Shown piece after piece: positions 22,745-34,463 of a stretch of 64,000 nt of DNA. The stretch's first letter is position 1, and each line of letters starts with the position of its first letter. The translations under genes and the position numbers were made by a program. Below the pieces are notes generated by a model, which did not search any database, was not told the DNA's origin, and saw only the letters and a list, made by a program, of their open reading frames with translations. Location: positions 62,001 through 126,000 of the forward strand of contig DF239428.1 of NCBI GenBank assembly GCA_000507305.1. Direction: 5' to 3'. This DNA is from Breviolum minutum Mf 1.05b.01. Taxonomy: Eukaryota > Sar > Dinophyceae > Suessiales > Symbiodiniaceae.

Positions 22745-23571
22745 ATGCACTTTTCAAGAGGCGGTAACGCGACCATGGTGATGAGACACCACTGAAGTTC
22801 GATTTCGCCTCCTGTCAGCGCCATGGACAGCGATAAAATGCGGAGGCGACAGGTCTGGATGTTTCAGGGATTTTTGTCATTCGAATTTTCATCCGAAAAT
22901 CTCAGCATCTCCAGGTCCAACCGGGTAAACCTGGGGTTCTGGGCCTGACATCCATAAATCCCTTCAAGAACATTGCAGAAGCAGTGGAGTGCGACCTCGG
23001 AAAAATCCGATGTGAAGGATCCAATGATGGTTCGCGTGACGAAGATTTTGGCAAAGTCGACGAACGAACCTCCCGAAAACGAACATGTGTTTCCCCTGAA
23101 AATTTTGGTGGTTGAAATATATATAAAGATGCCTTTTTTGGGAAACCCTATTTTTAGGGGCTTCATGGTTGTGGGCATTCCATCTCTCACAACACTGTTG
23201 CAATCAAGATGCGAGATCGCACTGGCACGACGGGATGATCGTACAGATGCTCGTTGCGTGCCTAAAAGAACAAAGCAAATCTCACTCCTTTGCATACAAA
23301 GAGACACAACATGTGCAAATTTACAGTTTCATCTTCAACAAAAATTCTGTGTCCATTCACCACTTCTGAAAATATCCAACATAAATCAACATGATCTTCA
23401 CACTCTGTTGACAAATCGCTGTCTGGGTTTTCGGACTGATGCCACTCTTCTGACTGGCGCGGTCCGTTTTCCTTTCTCCCTCACCACCGCGTGGCGGGGG
23501 AGGAGGAGGAGTAGTGTCCCTTTGCTCCGGGGACTGGGCCGGCGGGGCACTGGTCTTGCCCTGGCGGCATA
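22745..23571 (-). CDS. candidate N-terminal exons of K2
   Basis: Four minus-strand coding-like stretches lie upstream of the K2 glycine loop. About 23,403-23,571 is GC-rich and encodes a proline/serine-rich linker (QSPEQRDTTPPPPPPRGGEG). 23,191-23,261 (acceptor TTTTAG, donor GTGAGA) reads NEHLYDHPVVPVRSRILIAT. About 22,880-23,069 reads FVTRTIIGSFTSDFSEVALH and onward to LDLEMLRF. About 22,745-22,856 reads MALTGGEIELQWCLITMVAL. Together they suggest an unstructured linker plus a folded N-terminal region of unknown type. The assignment to K2 is by strand and position. Confidence 0.45.
23070..23185. mobile_element. TIR element family C, decayed copy
   Basis: Begins ACCTCCCGAAAACGAACATG exactly where a minus-strand coding stretch begins (acceptor CGGGAG/GTTCG at 23,069). 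The element therefore supplies the 3' splice site. Confidence 0.65.
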
Positions 23572-23639
23572 GTTCACAGCGAGTTTCCCCTGGAAAAAGT
23601 GATGGTTGGAATGCTTGGAAGAGCGAGCTTTTCTAAACT

Positions 23640-24140
23640 TCGGGAGGGTAGTTCAATGCAAATATCATATCATATTATATATATATATATTATTCATATC
23701 ATCCACACCATCATATCATGGAAGAACACATGATAGCACCAGCACTCTCAAAAAAGACATGTCATGTCAAACCATATTGTATCAAGTGCTATCGAATGTT
23801 ACCATTTCATAGGCTGTTGTAGTACTTACAATGGTTGTTCTCAAATTATGGCTATTGATGTCATTCTATAGTATCTATAGTATGTTCTATTCTATCGTAC
23901 CATATCACAAAGTTTTCCTGAATCTACTATGTCAGGAAATCGAAGATATGTGTATTGTATGTGCATTGTATGTATTGTATTCGTGAAAACACCTACTATA
24001 TTGTGTTAAAGTACATGTCATATCATCATATCCTATCATATCCTATCATATCATATCATGTTGTAGTGAGTCATACTAGCTTGCATCATAGCATGCCATA
24101 TCATATAAACAAACAAATCAAATCATATCATCACATAACA
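23640..24140. repeat. CATAT(C)-rich degenerate simple repeat
   Basis: ATATCAT/CCTATCATATCAT units are scattered through this stretch, densest at 24,020-24,065. No exon seen. Confidence 0.7.
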
Positions 24141-24344
24141 GGTGTCCATCCGAATACATGATCAGGCAGGTACAGCTTCTTCATATTGTCTGGGTGCATC
24201 TTAGATGGTGTTTTCCGGGGATGCTGCAGGTGTCACCAGTTTTCTTAGCACTCATATCAACCATATCAACCATCTCCACGCACGGTGAAGTTGTTAATGT
24301 TCATAAACACGGATGGCACATGGAACAACAACGAAAACAAAAAC

Positions 24345-26179
24345 CTGGAGAACAGCTGATCCTCTAGAACGAGTTGTATAGGGGTTGATACACCAACAAC
24401 AAGCATCCTCCCTCCGACTTCCTGCTGCGCCGCGTTGCGCTGCTTGGTAGGCAAAGGTTGCAATCGACTGCACAAACAAATCACATGCAATCCACCAGGC
24501 GTGGCAAGAACAAGATGGGTTTTCAATTTGGATTCTTTAGGATTTATCGATTCGTTACCGTTATTTGTGTTCATATCATGAACGACGTGGGCGATAGAAA
24601 TTGATGTGATGTGGAAACAAATGGTCCCAGAAGCCAAATGTGGACAATGATACTAATCAATACTGTGTACATATAAACAGTATATCATATATGCATGATT
24701 GTAAACCAAAACTTGCAAAATTGTATGACTTCTTGTCTTTGCACATGGCCCGATTGTACAACTGTACTTGATCTATCTGGGCATGTGTCTACCTGCCCCT
24801 GACGTCTTTCTGCATCCAAAGGCATTTGTTCTTTACTTCATCTGAGCTTGTATTGTCTGTCCTATCTTATCTTACTCTACCTGGTCCCGTTTTTTGCTAC
24901 TGTTATTTGTTTATGGTATCTTGTTTGTCCAAACTCGCCCTTCTTTCTATCTATCTATCTATCTATCTATCCATCTATCTATCTATCCATCTATCTATGC
25001 CCCCTCCCACATGTTCTTTCCTTAGCTATCTTTGCTTGAGTTGTGATATCTAGTTGTCTTTTACCTTCTCTCATCTAATCGCTTTTCCTCCACTAGTATC
25101 TTTTCTTGGCTCACCTTTTCTTATCATATGTGAACTTATCCTACCCCGTCTTATTCTATGTGTCCTATCTACCTATACACTCAAAATGACTGCCCTAGCG
25201 TGCCATCACCATCCATATCCACAGAGGGGAGGAGCTCCCTTACCACCCTTTATGAACTGCCAATGGCTGCATTTCACTGGATGGGGGTGGGGGGTGGACG
25301 TTCTCGCTCATCTGGATCATAGTAATTGCTTGTTCTGGAGACAAAAAGGACATGCTCAAATTAAAACCCACCAAATTCAAAACTGGAAATACCACACCTT
25401 GATTTTCCCGCAAGAAACCAATCAAGGTCTCTAGCGGCCCAAACATGTTGAGGCATTTCCAATTTACAAACTAGGAATCCGCGTTGAAAGCCGGTCCTTC
25501 AACAAAAATACTGGGAAAAAATGCATATCTCGTCATATCTTGGGTCCTGCTTAAACAGTTGTTTACAGTGGATAATGAAGGTGAATAGGATTTCTTTCAT
25601 AGATATGAATAAATCATTTAGCTACTGTTGGAGGGTTTTGGCAACCCCCAATTCATACGAGTATCAATCATCATCATATCATTTTTAATCATACTGTTAG
25701 TTGATAAAACTGAATCCACTTGACTCAATAATAAACAACAGCAAAATATCGACAAATTATGATAGTTGAGAATGAAAAAACATACCAGCACACTAGAAAC
25801 AGAATTTAAAACACAACTAATTGAACACAAGTTGGGACAACCACCTTACCACCTCAAGTCGGGGGATTTGTGAAGGGGACATCCATCCAGGCCAAGGTCG
25901 GAAACCGTACGCAAACTTACCCATACCATGGGATCGGTATATTTAAAATTGACTTATTGGTGCAATTTCAATCTGACTTATCAATCCCATAGGATCCATT
26001 TGCCTGGCATACTGCAGGTATATAAATTTGATTGATTTTTATCGTGAATGTAGGTAAACATACTAATCCCATGGATGCTATGGGTTATTGTTGTGACTTC
26101 TCGGCTTCGACATGATTTCTTTACATATATACCAGTAGTACCGCACGACGCGGTGGCGGAAGCTTCAAGAACAGGAAAC
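24345..26179 (-). CDS. candidate exons upstream of K2, gene assignment unknown
   Basis: Four delimited stretches. 24,345-24,467 is 123 bases, acceptor GTGCAG, donor CAG/GTTTTT. Two frames are open through it, one starting SIATFAYQAAQRGAAGSR, the other LPTKQRNAAQQEVGGRMLVV. 25,244-25,334 has acceptor CTCCAG and donor GTAAGG; it reads QAITMIQMSENVHPPPPSSE. About 25,850-25,919 has a GTAAGG donor and reads VSDLGLDGCPLHKSPDLR. 26,133-26,179 has acceptor CTATAG and donor GTATAT; it reads FPVLEASATASCGTTG. No family is recognised. They could be 5' exons of K2 or of a separate minus-strand gene. Confidence 0.35.
24950..24997. repeat. (CTAT)n microsatellite
   Basis: Twelve CTAT units with two CCAT variants, flanked by a pyrimidine-rich stretch from 24,780 to 25,180 that holds no supported exon. 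Confidence 0.9.
25921..26089. mobile_element. TIR element family F, double or extended copy
   Basis: CCCATACCATGGGATCGGTA and CCCATGGATGCTATGGGTTA enclose about 170 bases with a second inner set of F words (CCCATAGGATCC, AATGTAGGTAAA). This suggests two copies, or insertion of one into another. Coding-like sequence abuts the left edge. Confidence 0.65.
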
Positions 26180-26218
26180 CTATAGGAGAGATCGGTTGTT
26201 TGGAATCATGGATGACAC

Positions 26219-26520
26219 AGCAAAAAACTGACTAACTGTCCAACTGATTAGTTGACTAACTGACTGATTTGACAGCTGACTGACTGACTAACTGACAAAG
26301 TGCCTAACTGACTAACTAGCTAGCCGACTAATTGACTACCTGACTGATTGACTACCTGACTCCCTGACTAATTTACTTAACTGACTAACTGACTAATTGA
26401 CTAGCTGACAAACTGACTAAGTCACTAATTGACTAATTGTCTAATTGACAAATTGTCTAATTGACAAATTCCCTAATTGACAAACTGACTGATTGACTAA
26501 CATTGATTGACTGACGAAGT
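26219..26520. repeat. GACTAACT/GACTGACT tandem repeat
   Basis: About 300 bases of degenerate 8-base units (GACTAACT, GACTAATT, GACAAATT). The left part is richer in GACTGACT and the right part in TAATTGAC, so the array has sub-domains. Confidence 0.85.
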
Positions 26521-26529
26521 GAGTATCAC

Positions 26530-26720
26530 TCTATGTATTTCTTCTGTCGGACACCTTTGCGACATCGAAACCTCCAAAAGTGCTCCAAAAGTCAGGTGTT
26601 GTGTACATTTTGACTTAGAAATATGCTTCGCGCCACAGTGGCGTACAATTTTTCATTTCCCCTCTGGCGACATGGCTCCGCACCCGCCGCTTTAGCGAGC
26701 CTACTTTTCGACCCTCCGGA
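26530..26720 (-). repeat. fragment of a dispersed dinoflagellate repeat
   Basis: On the minus strand two overlapping frames read KNCTPLWREAYF and LYATVARSIFLSQNVHN, followed by FWRFRCRKGV. These words recur in many predicted proteins of Symbiodiniaceae, as far as I remember; this was not checked. The stretch is GC-richer than its flanks. It is likely a genomic repeat and not a gene. Confidence 0.45.
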
Positions 26721-27867
26721 CCCACCAATCATTGGAAAAACACAGCAACTTTCCTAACATTTCGCGCAACTGTATCTTCTTTCTTCTGACTTTCACGCAC
26801 TCGGAGCTTGTTTTCTGACTTTACTTCTCTTCTCTGCTTTTCAACTGTCCATATTGTCGGAAGTTAGACTTCTACACATCCTTCGATAAAGCGACACTGA
26901 TGCGGAGGTCAACACCGAAATTCAAATCAAACCGCATGGGCCATGCTTCCCGAATGGAAGAGCAACAATCATACGGGGGGGGAAGACGATATCAGCAAGC
27001 AGAAAGCAAATGTCAATGATTCTCCGCCAAGGATGGCTTTTTTTGGATGCATGTACATCCAAAGGGGTTTTCCAATACAAAACATGAGCGGCAAAAAGCC
27101 GCCAAAGATGCTGAATCAGCAACCAGTCAGTGGTTGCAACATTATTGCGAGTATAAGATAGTATGTAAGCATCAATGACCTGTTTAGTCGTTTAGTCCTG
27201 TTTCAAACATTCAAAGATCATTGATAGCTTTTGATGGTCGAATCTTTCTGGACCTTTCTGATACCTTTACTCTTTGTCCACTGGCCCTTCCTATGCCGGT
27301 TCACCGCCCTTTTCTTCGGTTTGAGTGAAAAAAAATGCAAAGGGAACACATTTTGCGTGGTGAATGGCAACAAATCTCACAAATCAACTCCACTTTGCAA
27401 AAAAAAACAATTTATGAACTGAATGATTTATGCTTTGCAAAAATTCTTTGGGCTCCACCCCCCCCCTAAAAAGAACTAAAACAGCCACCATGTTATTAAC
27501 AGGTATCGTATCCAAAAAAAAACGGCGGCCTTCTGGTGGTAACACGATTGCAGACAATTTCTGGTACTTCAAAAGCTTCAGCCGGATTTGCAGACAAAGA
27601 GACCTGGCTGAAATTCTGCGAGTTTTGTACTCAACAACTTCAGTTGAGTGAATATGATCGGGACGGGCATCCTATAGTCATAGTCATTCATAAATATATA
27701 TATAAATATAATATGAAATTGGTTAATGTTAAGACAGTATCTGAGAGTAGTTTGGCATCGGAAATGAATTGAACTGGAAATAATATGTGCAGCTCCATGT
27801 CAAACTTTTGAATAAAATCTTGGCAATCAAGGAATGAAGTGGGTTGTGTTTAGTGTCTTTCCATATT

Positions 27868-28150
27868 ATAAAACCTTGAACCCTATTCATAATTGAATAT
27901 TCCAAATATCAAACAACCAGGTCACGCATAGTAGAAGAACCGACAAAAAGCTACAAATGTACACGCTATTCCAGTGTTAAATCTCGTCCCCAACTTCGAT
28001 GATCCCTCCTTCTTCTCAGGCTTGCTCTCCTGCCATCCGAGGGGCGTGGCTCTATATCGTATTCTGGCTAGCATTTGGCCATATGATTGGCAATTTGCAT
28101 CCTGAATCATCCTGATACATTCTGACATGCTAATTCTGCATGATGATCAT
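27868..28150. repeat. tandem segmental duplication, left copy
   Basis: Shares with 28,855-29,230 the words TTGAATATTCCAAATATCAA (with changes), GGCTTGCTCTCCTGCCATCC, GTATTCTGGCTAGCATTTGG and ATCATCCTGATACAT. It lacks about 95 bases of AT-rich insert present in the right copy. It has two extra bases (TATATCG versus TATCG) that shift any plus-strand frame. Confidence 0.85.
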
Positions 28151-28486
28151 GATGCGTCCGAAGTCCCATTAGATTCTACAAATCAGTGTCTATGATGGCC
28201 CGCTTTGCCCTGGAGGGCTTTGGTAACCTTTCGCCAAAATTTGACGGGTTTTTTTGGGAGCATCTGGGGGAAGGACCCAAAAAATGCGGTTGCCCTCTGA
28301 AGGCCAACGTATTAATACGAACGCCTAACCACTGAGGTTACACCCGCTGCGCCCACGGCGTGAGAGAAGTGCAACCAACTAAGAAAGGACTGGCTAAATC
28401 ATGGAGCCCAACATGCAAAGAAACAGCGTACAACCGTACAACCTCAAAAAGGAACATGGAACCCAAAATGGAGGTTTGGAAGACTA

Positions 28487-28590
28487 GTTGGTGGTTTTTC
28501 ACCAACCCATTTGAAAAATATGCGAAAGTCAAATTGGATCATTTCCCCAAGTAGGGGGGAAATTTTAAAAAAATTGAAACCACCACCCAG
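28487..28590 (-). mobile_element. introner-like element family A
   Basis: TIRs GTTGGTGG and CCACCACCCAG. Removing the element joins open minus-strand frames on both sides (donor CTGG/GTGGTGG, acceptor CAACTAG). The plus-strand reading is also open nearby, so the strand of the host exon is unresolved. Confidence 0.8.
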
Positions 28591-28854
28591 AAGATGACGT
28601 TCCTTTTGGATTGGGTGCTTTTTAGGTTGAAGATTTGGCGGAAATACAAAAAAGGGCGAAAGGTCGAACAAAAAGTTTGTCGACCAGCAGCAAAATCTAT
28701 GTAAAGTACATCTGTATAGTTGCAAAAACCACCCATGAGTCTTAGAGGGGATGCAAGTAGCACAGAAATTCAGGGAAAAGGTGTAAAGGGTGACTTACCC
28801 TTCCCCGATGTAGACACCGAACACTATGGGTTTTGTCTAGCTTTCTCCCATTTC

Positions 28855-29230
28855 AAAACCTGCACCAAACCCTATTGAAAATTGAATATTTCAAACATCA
28901 AACAGCCAGATCGGACATAGTGCAAGACGCAAGAGGAATCTTTATACACATGCCATCGTTTCAGGGTCGGGTTGTACACTTTATGCATATATGATCGTAG
29001 ATATGTATATATATATTAGATATATACATGCATATACAGATACATATTATCAACGACGTATCTCCTTCCCAACTTCCAAGATTCCTCCTTCTTCTTCTCA
29101 GGCTTGCTCTCCTGCCATCCGAGCAGCGTGGCTCTATCGTATTCTGGCTAGCATTTGGCAATATGATTGGAGATTTGCATCCTAAATCATCCTGATACAT
29201 ATTGACATACTGATTCCGCATGATGATCAC
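28855..29230. repeat. tandem segmental duplication, right copy
   Basis: Right copy of the unit at 27,868, offset by roughly 1 kb, with an AT-rich microsatellite insert (about 28,985-29,050). In both copies a plus-strand 3' splice-like tract CCTCCTTCTTCTCAG precedes GCTTGCTCTCC. The right copy has three extra pyrimidines there. Confidence 0.85.
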
Positions 29231-29339
29231 CCATAGCATCCATGAATGGTATTTTTACCATTATATTTACCTATACGTTTACCTTAAACATCAACAACAT
29301 TAGGTGAATATATACCATGCATGGTACCGGTATGGGTGA
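29227..29339. mobile_element. TIR element family F
   Basis: CACCCATAGCATCCATGAAT and ATGCATGGTACCGGTATGGG ends, with interior TTACCTATACGTTTACC. It follows directly on the second copy of the 28-29 kb duplication. Confidence 0.75.
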
Positions 29340-29344
29340 TGCGG

Positions 29345-29438
29345 AACCCGAAGCCCCCATGAAATTCCTACACATCGCAGGTTTGACTGCGACAACACCC
29401 AGGATGATTACAGCAGCCCGAGGAGGAAGGGTGAATGC
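29345..29438 (+). CDS. candidate plus-strand exon, weak
   Basis: Open plus-strand frame AEPEAPMKFLHIAGLTATTP ending at a donor-like AAGG/GTGAATG, directly after an F element. The opposite strand has stops. No family, and no neighbouring plus-strand exon is proven. Confidence 0.27.
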
Positions 29439-29756
29439 AGGGGTCCCTCATACCCATATACACAGCCACCCCAAAAGGTAGTGATTTATCAGGGAATCCT
29501 ACCCCCAAAGTGGCCGAAAACTTCAGGTTAAGGATTTATAATAAATTGCCCAAATATAAATATATATATATATTATATCATGATGTGAACTAAAATAAAA
29601 GTATATGGTCACCCCACCCAAGAATATCTACGCCACTGAATTTTTTAGTGGTGCGTGCGGTCCAATATACATCGTTTGTAAAAAAACACTAGGGATGGAT
29701 GACATATGTTCTTGATCATTGATGCAACAAATGATGTCTTTTAATGAGGTACATAC

Positions 29757-32549
29757 AGCAGAGATGTTCGCGCGCTCATTGATGCACCTAGTGATGTACT
29801 CAAGAGTTTCTTGGTCAAAGATGCCCGCACATGGCTTCTTTACACTGAAGCGCATGCACAGATACAATGATGTTTTCTGTCAAACGTCCTGAGCTTTTGC
29901 AGGCTTAAGCATTTAAGGCAAAAGGAATGTGAAGAAAGACCATATATAATATATCTATGTTCATAGAATAAGTTCATAGGGTTTAGAAAGAGACCTTCAT
30001 CCGAAAATTGGCTGAGTTCTGTCAAAAAACCCTTAATTTCTGCACATTCAGCGATCTGAACGAAAAACTAAAGAAAAAAAACACCATCTTTCACCAAAAA
30101 AAATAGATTTCTTTCCAATACATCGCTTGGTGTTTTTTTCTGCAGGCGAAGGGGCTTCAGGTTGAAAACACATAAAACACATCGATTCCCGAGAATTGCA
30201 AAAGCTTTGTCGAGAGCCCACAAATTCTAGAGGCTCCGATGATCAAAAAAACATCTTTAAAAATGCAATATGGTTTTCAACAAACACATTCAAGCAAGCA
30301 ATTATAACTTTATATTTCCAACGCTTCTTTAACTTCTACCAAGAACCCACAAATTCTGCAGGCTCATTGATCTAACAGAATAACAATCAAATATGCAATA
30401 CGTTTCCAATAAACCAAGCAAAAATAACTTTGAATGTCCAAGTCAAAATTAAAGTCTGCTCTCAAGAATTGAAGAAAAACACTTGAACGTGCACAGTAGA
30501 AAATGATTGAAAAAAAAACAGCACCTGAAAAAAGTCCTGAAATTTCCTTCGATTCCGACCATGTTTTCGGAGTAAGTTCTGCAGGGTCCAGGCTTGACAG
30601 ATTTCTTGAAAATTACCCTTGCTCGGCAGATGCTGGCAATACAAAAATAACAACAAAAAACAACAAAGCAAAAAGTAACAAAACAAACAGAAAAGCAAGA
30701 AGTAAAACAAAATAGACTTTGGGAGAAGCTCTGGCTGAGACATTTCCCTCATGGTATTGTTTTTTGTGGTGTTTTTTTCCTTTGTTTCCGCTTTTTGGTT
30801 GGTTTGATTTTTTTCTTTCTAGACTTGTGGCGAAAATTTGGGCAGATCCTTGTTTAGGTAACAGTCTACGTGTGCTGATCTTTTTCTAGCTTCTGGTCTG
30901 ACACAGAGTCAAGACCGCAGGTTACTGATTACGGTACATCGGCTACCCTCCTCCTGTTGCAGTCCTTTTTAGAATTCTCAATATGCATTTTGTCTCAGAC
31001 AAACGCATGCACGAAATTCACAACAAGAGGAGATCTTGAGGGGGCGGGGGTGAGCATATACCTAGAACCCAAATGACCCTTGTTTTGATTGGAAGAGGCC
31101 TTGTTTTGGGGGGTTGACCTTCAAAAATCGAGGTCATCGGGGTTCCAGGTATATACGTAATATAAACCATCGTGTATACATTGTATATATCTATGAAAAA
31201 ACATATCGTTCAAACAGGGTCCCTCTTGTCGCAACTTTCTCACCTCCGCTTTAACTTCTTCGGCAAGGGTAGCTTCTGGGGTCCTGGATGAAAGCGGATT
31301 TCTGGGGATCTTTTGGCTTGATGAAAAAACAGTCTCCAAGGATCCCCAAGGTACAGGGGTCATTATATTACCAACCCAAACGATGCACTATTTGGGGGAA
31401 ATCCCTCAACATTACCATACATGTGCATTGTTTGATTCCCCCCAAATGGGTAAATTAATGATCCCTGAGGTGTTTTTTTTCGGGAATGTCATTTGTGAAC
31501 ATCTTTGAGGTTCTGGGGCAACCTCTTCAACTAGTGAGGTGGTATGTGGTCCTATCATTGATCCGAACACTTGAATCTTTAGGCCCTTCAACAGCCCTGT
31601 CCTTTCGCTGATCTTGGTAATTTCAGCCTCTCACAATGGGAGCACAATGTAATCATCAACCAGTGGCAATAAGCAAACAAAAGCATGAAACCATCCAAAG
31701 AGACCACATTTTTGTTGAGGACTTTCCTAGCACCTGAAACATCCACTCTATCCCCATCCGGCGCCTGTTCCACCTCAGGCAAAAAAATCCGAACACATTT
31801 TTTGGTAGGTGGCTATGCAAAAATACATGGAAATACATGTATAATATATATATATATATATTCATCATCATCATTCATAAAGCTATATACCAATATACCT
31901 CAGTAATCTATATCATACATAATATACCTTGATACTTCATACATATCATATACAGTATACATAATGATATGTAATGTAGGTATGAAAAATGGATGGAAAA
32001 AGGTTCAAGGCTCTGAGGTTTTTGTTTCCCCGATGGTCATGGTAGGGCATCAGTAAACTTTTCACCCGATCAGCATCCAAAGTCCCCGCATCCCCACCAA
32101 CAGCAAATCTGACACCCCGAAATTAGACTAATTAGACAATAAAATCCTTCATCCTTCATCCCTGTTTGCTCCATCACTGTTTGTCCGCACAAAACCCCAA
32201 AAACTATTCATCACCGCAACTACCCGATAAAACAAGCAATCTCAATCTTTATAGCCTTGATCCATCGGCACCATTTGATCATAGTATATCATCCATCCAC
32301 TTGGCAATCAATCATTCCATCATTGAATCAAGAAATCTGTATTATACAATCCATGGAACCCCATGGAAGTCAAATTAAAGCAAGTCAATACATCAAATAC
32401 TATCAAATACTCATCAAATCATCGTCCGCAATGTCACCAGAAATCAACACGAATCACCACGAATCATCACGAATCATCATCACCACCATCATCATCATCC
32501 TCATCCTCATCCTCATCATCATCATCATCATCATCATCATCGACATCGA

Positions 32550-32586
<37 letters not shown>

Positions 32587-32593
32587 GTCATCG

Positions 32594-32637
<44 letters not shown>

Positions 32638-32677
32638 GTCATCNNNNNNNNNNNNNNNNNNNNNNCATCATCATCAC

Positions 32678-32721
<44 letters not shown>

Positions 32722-34239
32722 ATCATCATCAAAAAAACATCAAACATAACAATCATCAAAAATCATCATCATAATCATAGATCTTTCATGGTCATGTACG
32801 ATATGCTGAAACAATCATCATCAACATCACCAACAAGATCCATCGTCAGCATCGACATTACCTGTGTCCTAGGCCTTTGGCACCATTCTCGTCCTCTCTT
32901 TGTGCAAGTTCCGTCCATACGTCATGGTCATCATCGCAAGATCTTGGTGACACACAATTATAATGATCATCTACTTATACTCATGACCCAGGTCAGACAT
33001 AATAAGACATAACCCAAATTGTCAAGCCATTTTTGGGGTCCCAAACCTCAAATCAAAGGAGCTGCCTTTTTTTTGGCCCCTACCACTCAAACCACTTGAC
33101 ACTTCTCCCGATTCATCGCCTCACCAGCTGGGAGAAGCGGTTCCCCTTCCTGGACATTCACCACATCAGAGTCGTTGGTGGCGGGTTCCGTACAACACAA
33201 GGCCTCGGAAACAAAATGATCCGATGGTGACCTGGTGGTGAACAACATGAAAAATCATTGGAAAATCCCACTGTTTTGAAAATGGATGTAAAAAAAATGC
33301 AAAACTCACACTTAGAATTTAATACATTATCGTGCTTGTGAAAAGGAGTCGGGTTGCTTCCCTATCTAAATCATCAATATGACTTCATACCAGAAACATC
33401 ACGACCGTGTATACTACCAAAACTCGAATCATCATCATTTCACCCGACCCCTTCCACTGCACTTCATGTCATCATCGCCCCAAGTGCCCGGACCCACATG
33501 GTGGTTTTGTTCAATCTTCTGCTTGGATCAATCTTCAACGGGATCAGCTTCCAACGAAGCTACAGAATTCAAAAAACACAAAGACCGATACGACGTTTTG
33601 ATGTCTGAAATGCAATTGTTTTTTGATGGAGATGTTCACGAAGGTCTTGAGCCAATGCAGCTTCAGAGATTTTTTTTTCAAAATGGGTTTTCGAAAAAAA
33701 CTGTCCATTTTGACATCTTAAACGTGTGAAGCATATAAGCCCTACCAATATCCCTAGAATTCTACATTTCAACTGTGGCAGTCCAGCAGTCCCTACTTGG
33801 AAACTCTTGGTGTTTCGGTGACTTTCATGTGATTTGCCGGTAAGCTTCGATAATCCACTGCCATGACCATAACACCGGAGCTGGCCTGGGACAAGTTCAT
33901 GTCAGCATCATCAATTCCGGGGCCCTAATAAGGGGTATAGAATGACAGTTTTTTGATTTTATGTATCATCAAGCCGGTCAACAAGATACCCAATACAGCC
34001 TGATACCGTATGTAATGATAGGGTATAAAATCACATAAGAGGGTATAAAATATTGAATCAAAGGCTGTTGTGATCAAGAAAATTACATGCATAATCCTAC
34101 GTATATCGTTCTGATTACAGTATCTGGTATAAGTCACGTATGTATACGTGTCAAATGCAAGGAGGAAAGGGGAGATGAAGATGTAACCTGGAATTCTCCC
34201 AAACTGCTCGAGTTCCTCATTGAGTGGCACATCTTTCAT
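29757..34239 (-). CDS. unrecognised multi-exon gene M3
   Basis: Delimited minus-strand exons, right to left: 34,188-34,239 (MKDVPLNEELEQFGRIP), 33,103-33,231 (TEPATNDSDVVNVQEGEPLL), 31,692-31,773 (APDGDRVDVSGARKVLNKNV), about 31,466-31,629 (ISERTGLLKGLKIQVFGSM), 31,244-31,316 (SSRTPEATLAEEVKAE, donor GTGAGA), 30,525-30,632 (36 codons, acceptor after a 60-base pyrimidine-rich tract; EICQAWTLQNLLRKHGRNRR), and 29,757-29,837 (27 codons, donor GTATGTA; FDQETLEYITRCINERANIS). A possible micro-exon at about 30,003-30,027 reads ELSQFSDE. No domain is recognised. That these form one gene is inferred from strand and spacing. The 31.3 kb junction coincides with an E element. Confidence 0.5.
31347..31471. 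mobile_element. TIR element family E
   Basis: Inverted ends CAGGGGTCATTATATTACC and GGGTAAATTAATGATCCCTG. The interior GGAAATCCCTCAACATTACC matches the copy at 4846. It lies between two coding-like exons of gene M3, consistent with an introner. Confidence 0.8.
32456..32725. repeat. (ATC)n array with CTC, GAC and GTC variants, interrupted by an assembly gap
   Basis: Triplets CATCATCATC with blocks of CATCGT and CCTCAT. Frames give poly-Ser, poly-Ile, poly-His, poly-Met or poly-Asp and are not genes. Surrounding 31,900-32,450 and 32,730-33,000 are also ATCA-rich. Confidence 0.9.
32644..32665. other. assembly gap of 22 N
   Basis: 22 consecutive N inside the ATC array. The true array length is unknown. 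Confidence 0.98.
33379..33726. other. open on both strands; exon strand unresolved
   Basis: Plus: SNEATEFKKHKDRYDVLMSE continuing to GLEPMQLQRFFF, with a GAAG/GTCTTG donor. Minus: AALAQDLREHLHQKTIAFQ between CTGAAG and CAG/ACATC. Both have protein-like composition. The minus reading would sit within M3; the plus reading is longer. Confidence 0.3.
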
Positions 34240-34463
34240 CTGCACAGTGATGGGATTAGATTACAGGGTAGACATGTCAGTGAATTAAATGAAATCCCAT
34301 AAGGGACAGTGATTGATACAAGCGTCCTACCCTCCAAAACATCTAACATAGATATTCTAGAAAAATCCACTAAGTTAACGTAGCTGTATTTCCTACGAGT
34401 ATTTGCAAAAAAAAATGATGCTTCCCAGGGTCTGGGTCAAAATCTTTCTTCCCTTCCCTTCAG

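Larger units (their letters stand above)
26943..28720. other. coding-like stretches, strand unresolved
   Basis: Several pieces look like exons but compete with the opposite strand. On plus: 26,943-27,160 (SKQKANVNDSPPRMAFFG), 27,546-27,660 (acceptor ATTGCAG; SAGFADKETWLKFCEFC), 28,350-28,486 (KKGLAKSWSPTCKETAYN) and 28,625-28,700 (acceptor TTTTTAG, donor GTAAAG; VEDLAEIQKRAKGRTK). On minus: 28,591-28,720 (FAAGRQTFCSTFRPFLYF) and 28,340-28,486, joined across the A element. The orientation rule of A elements favours minus; the splice sites at 28,625-28,700 favour plus. Confidence 0.3.

Noticed and set aside
28285..28345. tRNA-like stretch on the minus strand (CTCAGTGGTTAGGCG, resembling an A box)
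   Set aside because: No matching B box, no acceptor-stem pairing and no clear anticodon arm. At most a decayed tRNA-derived SINE.
32456..32750. Long open frames of Ser, Ile, His, Met or Asp repeats
   Set aside because: Pure consequence of an ATC triplet array that crosses an assembly gap.
33354..33608. Additional overlapping plus-strand frames at 33.4-33.6 kb
   Set aside because: Three plus frames are partly open because of TCATCA-rich sequence. Only one (to 33,726) has convincing composition, and even its strand is uncertain.
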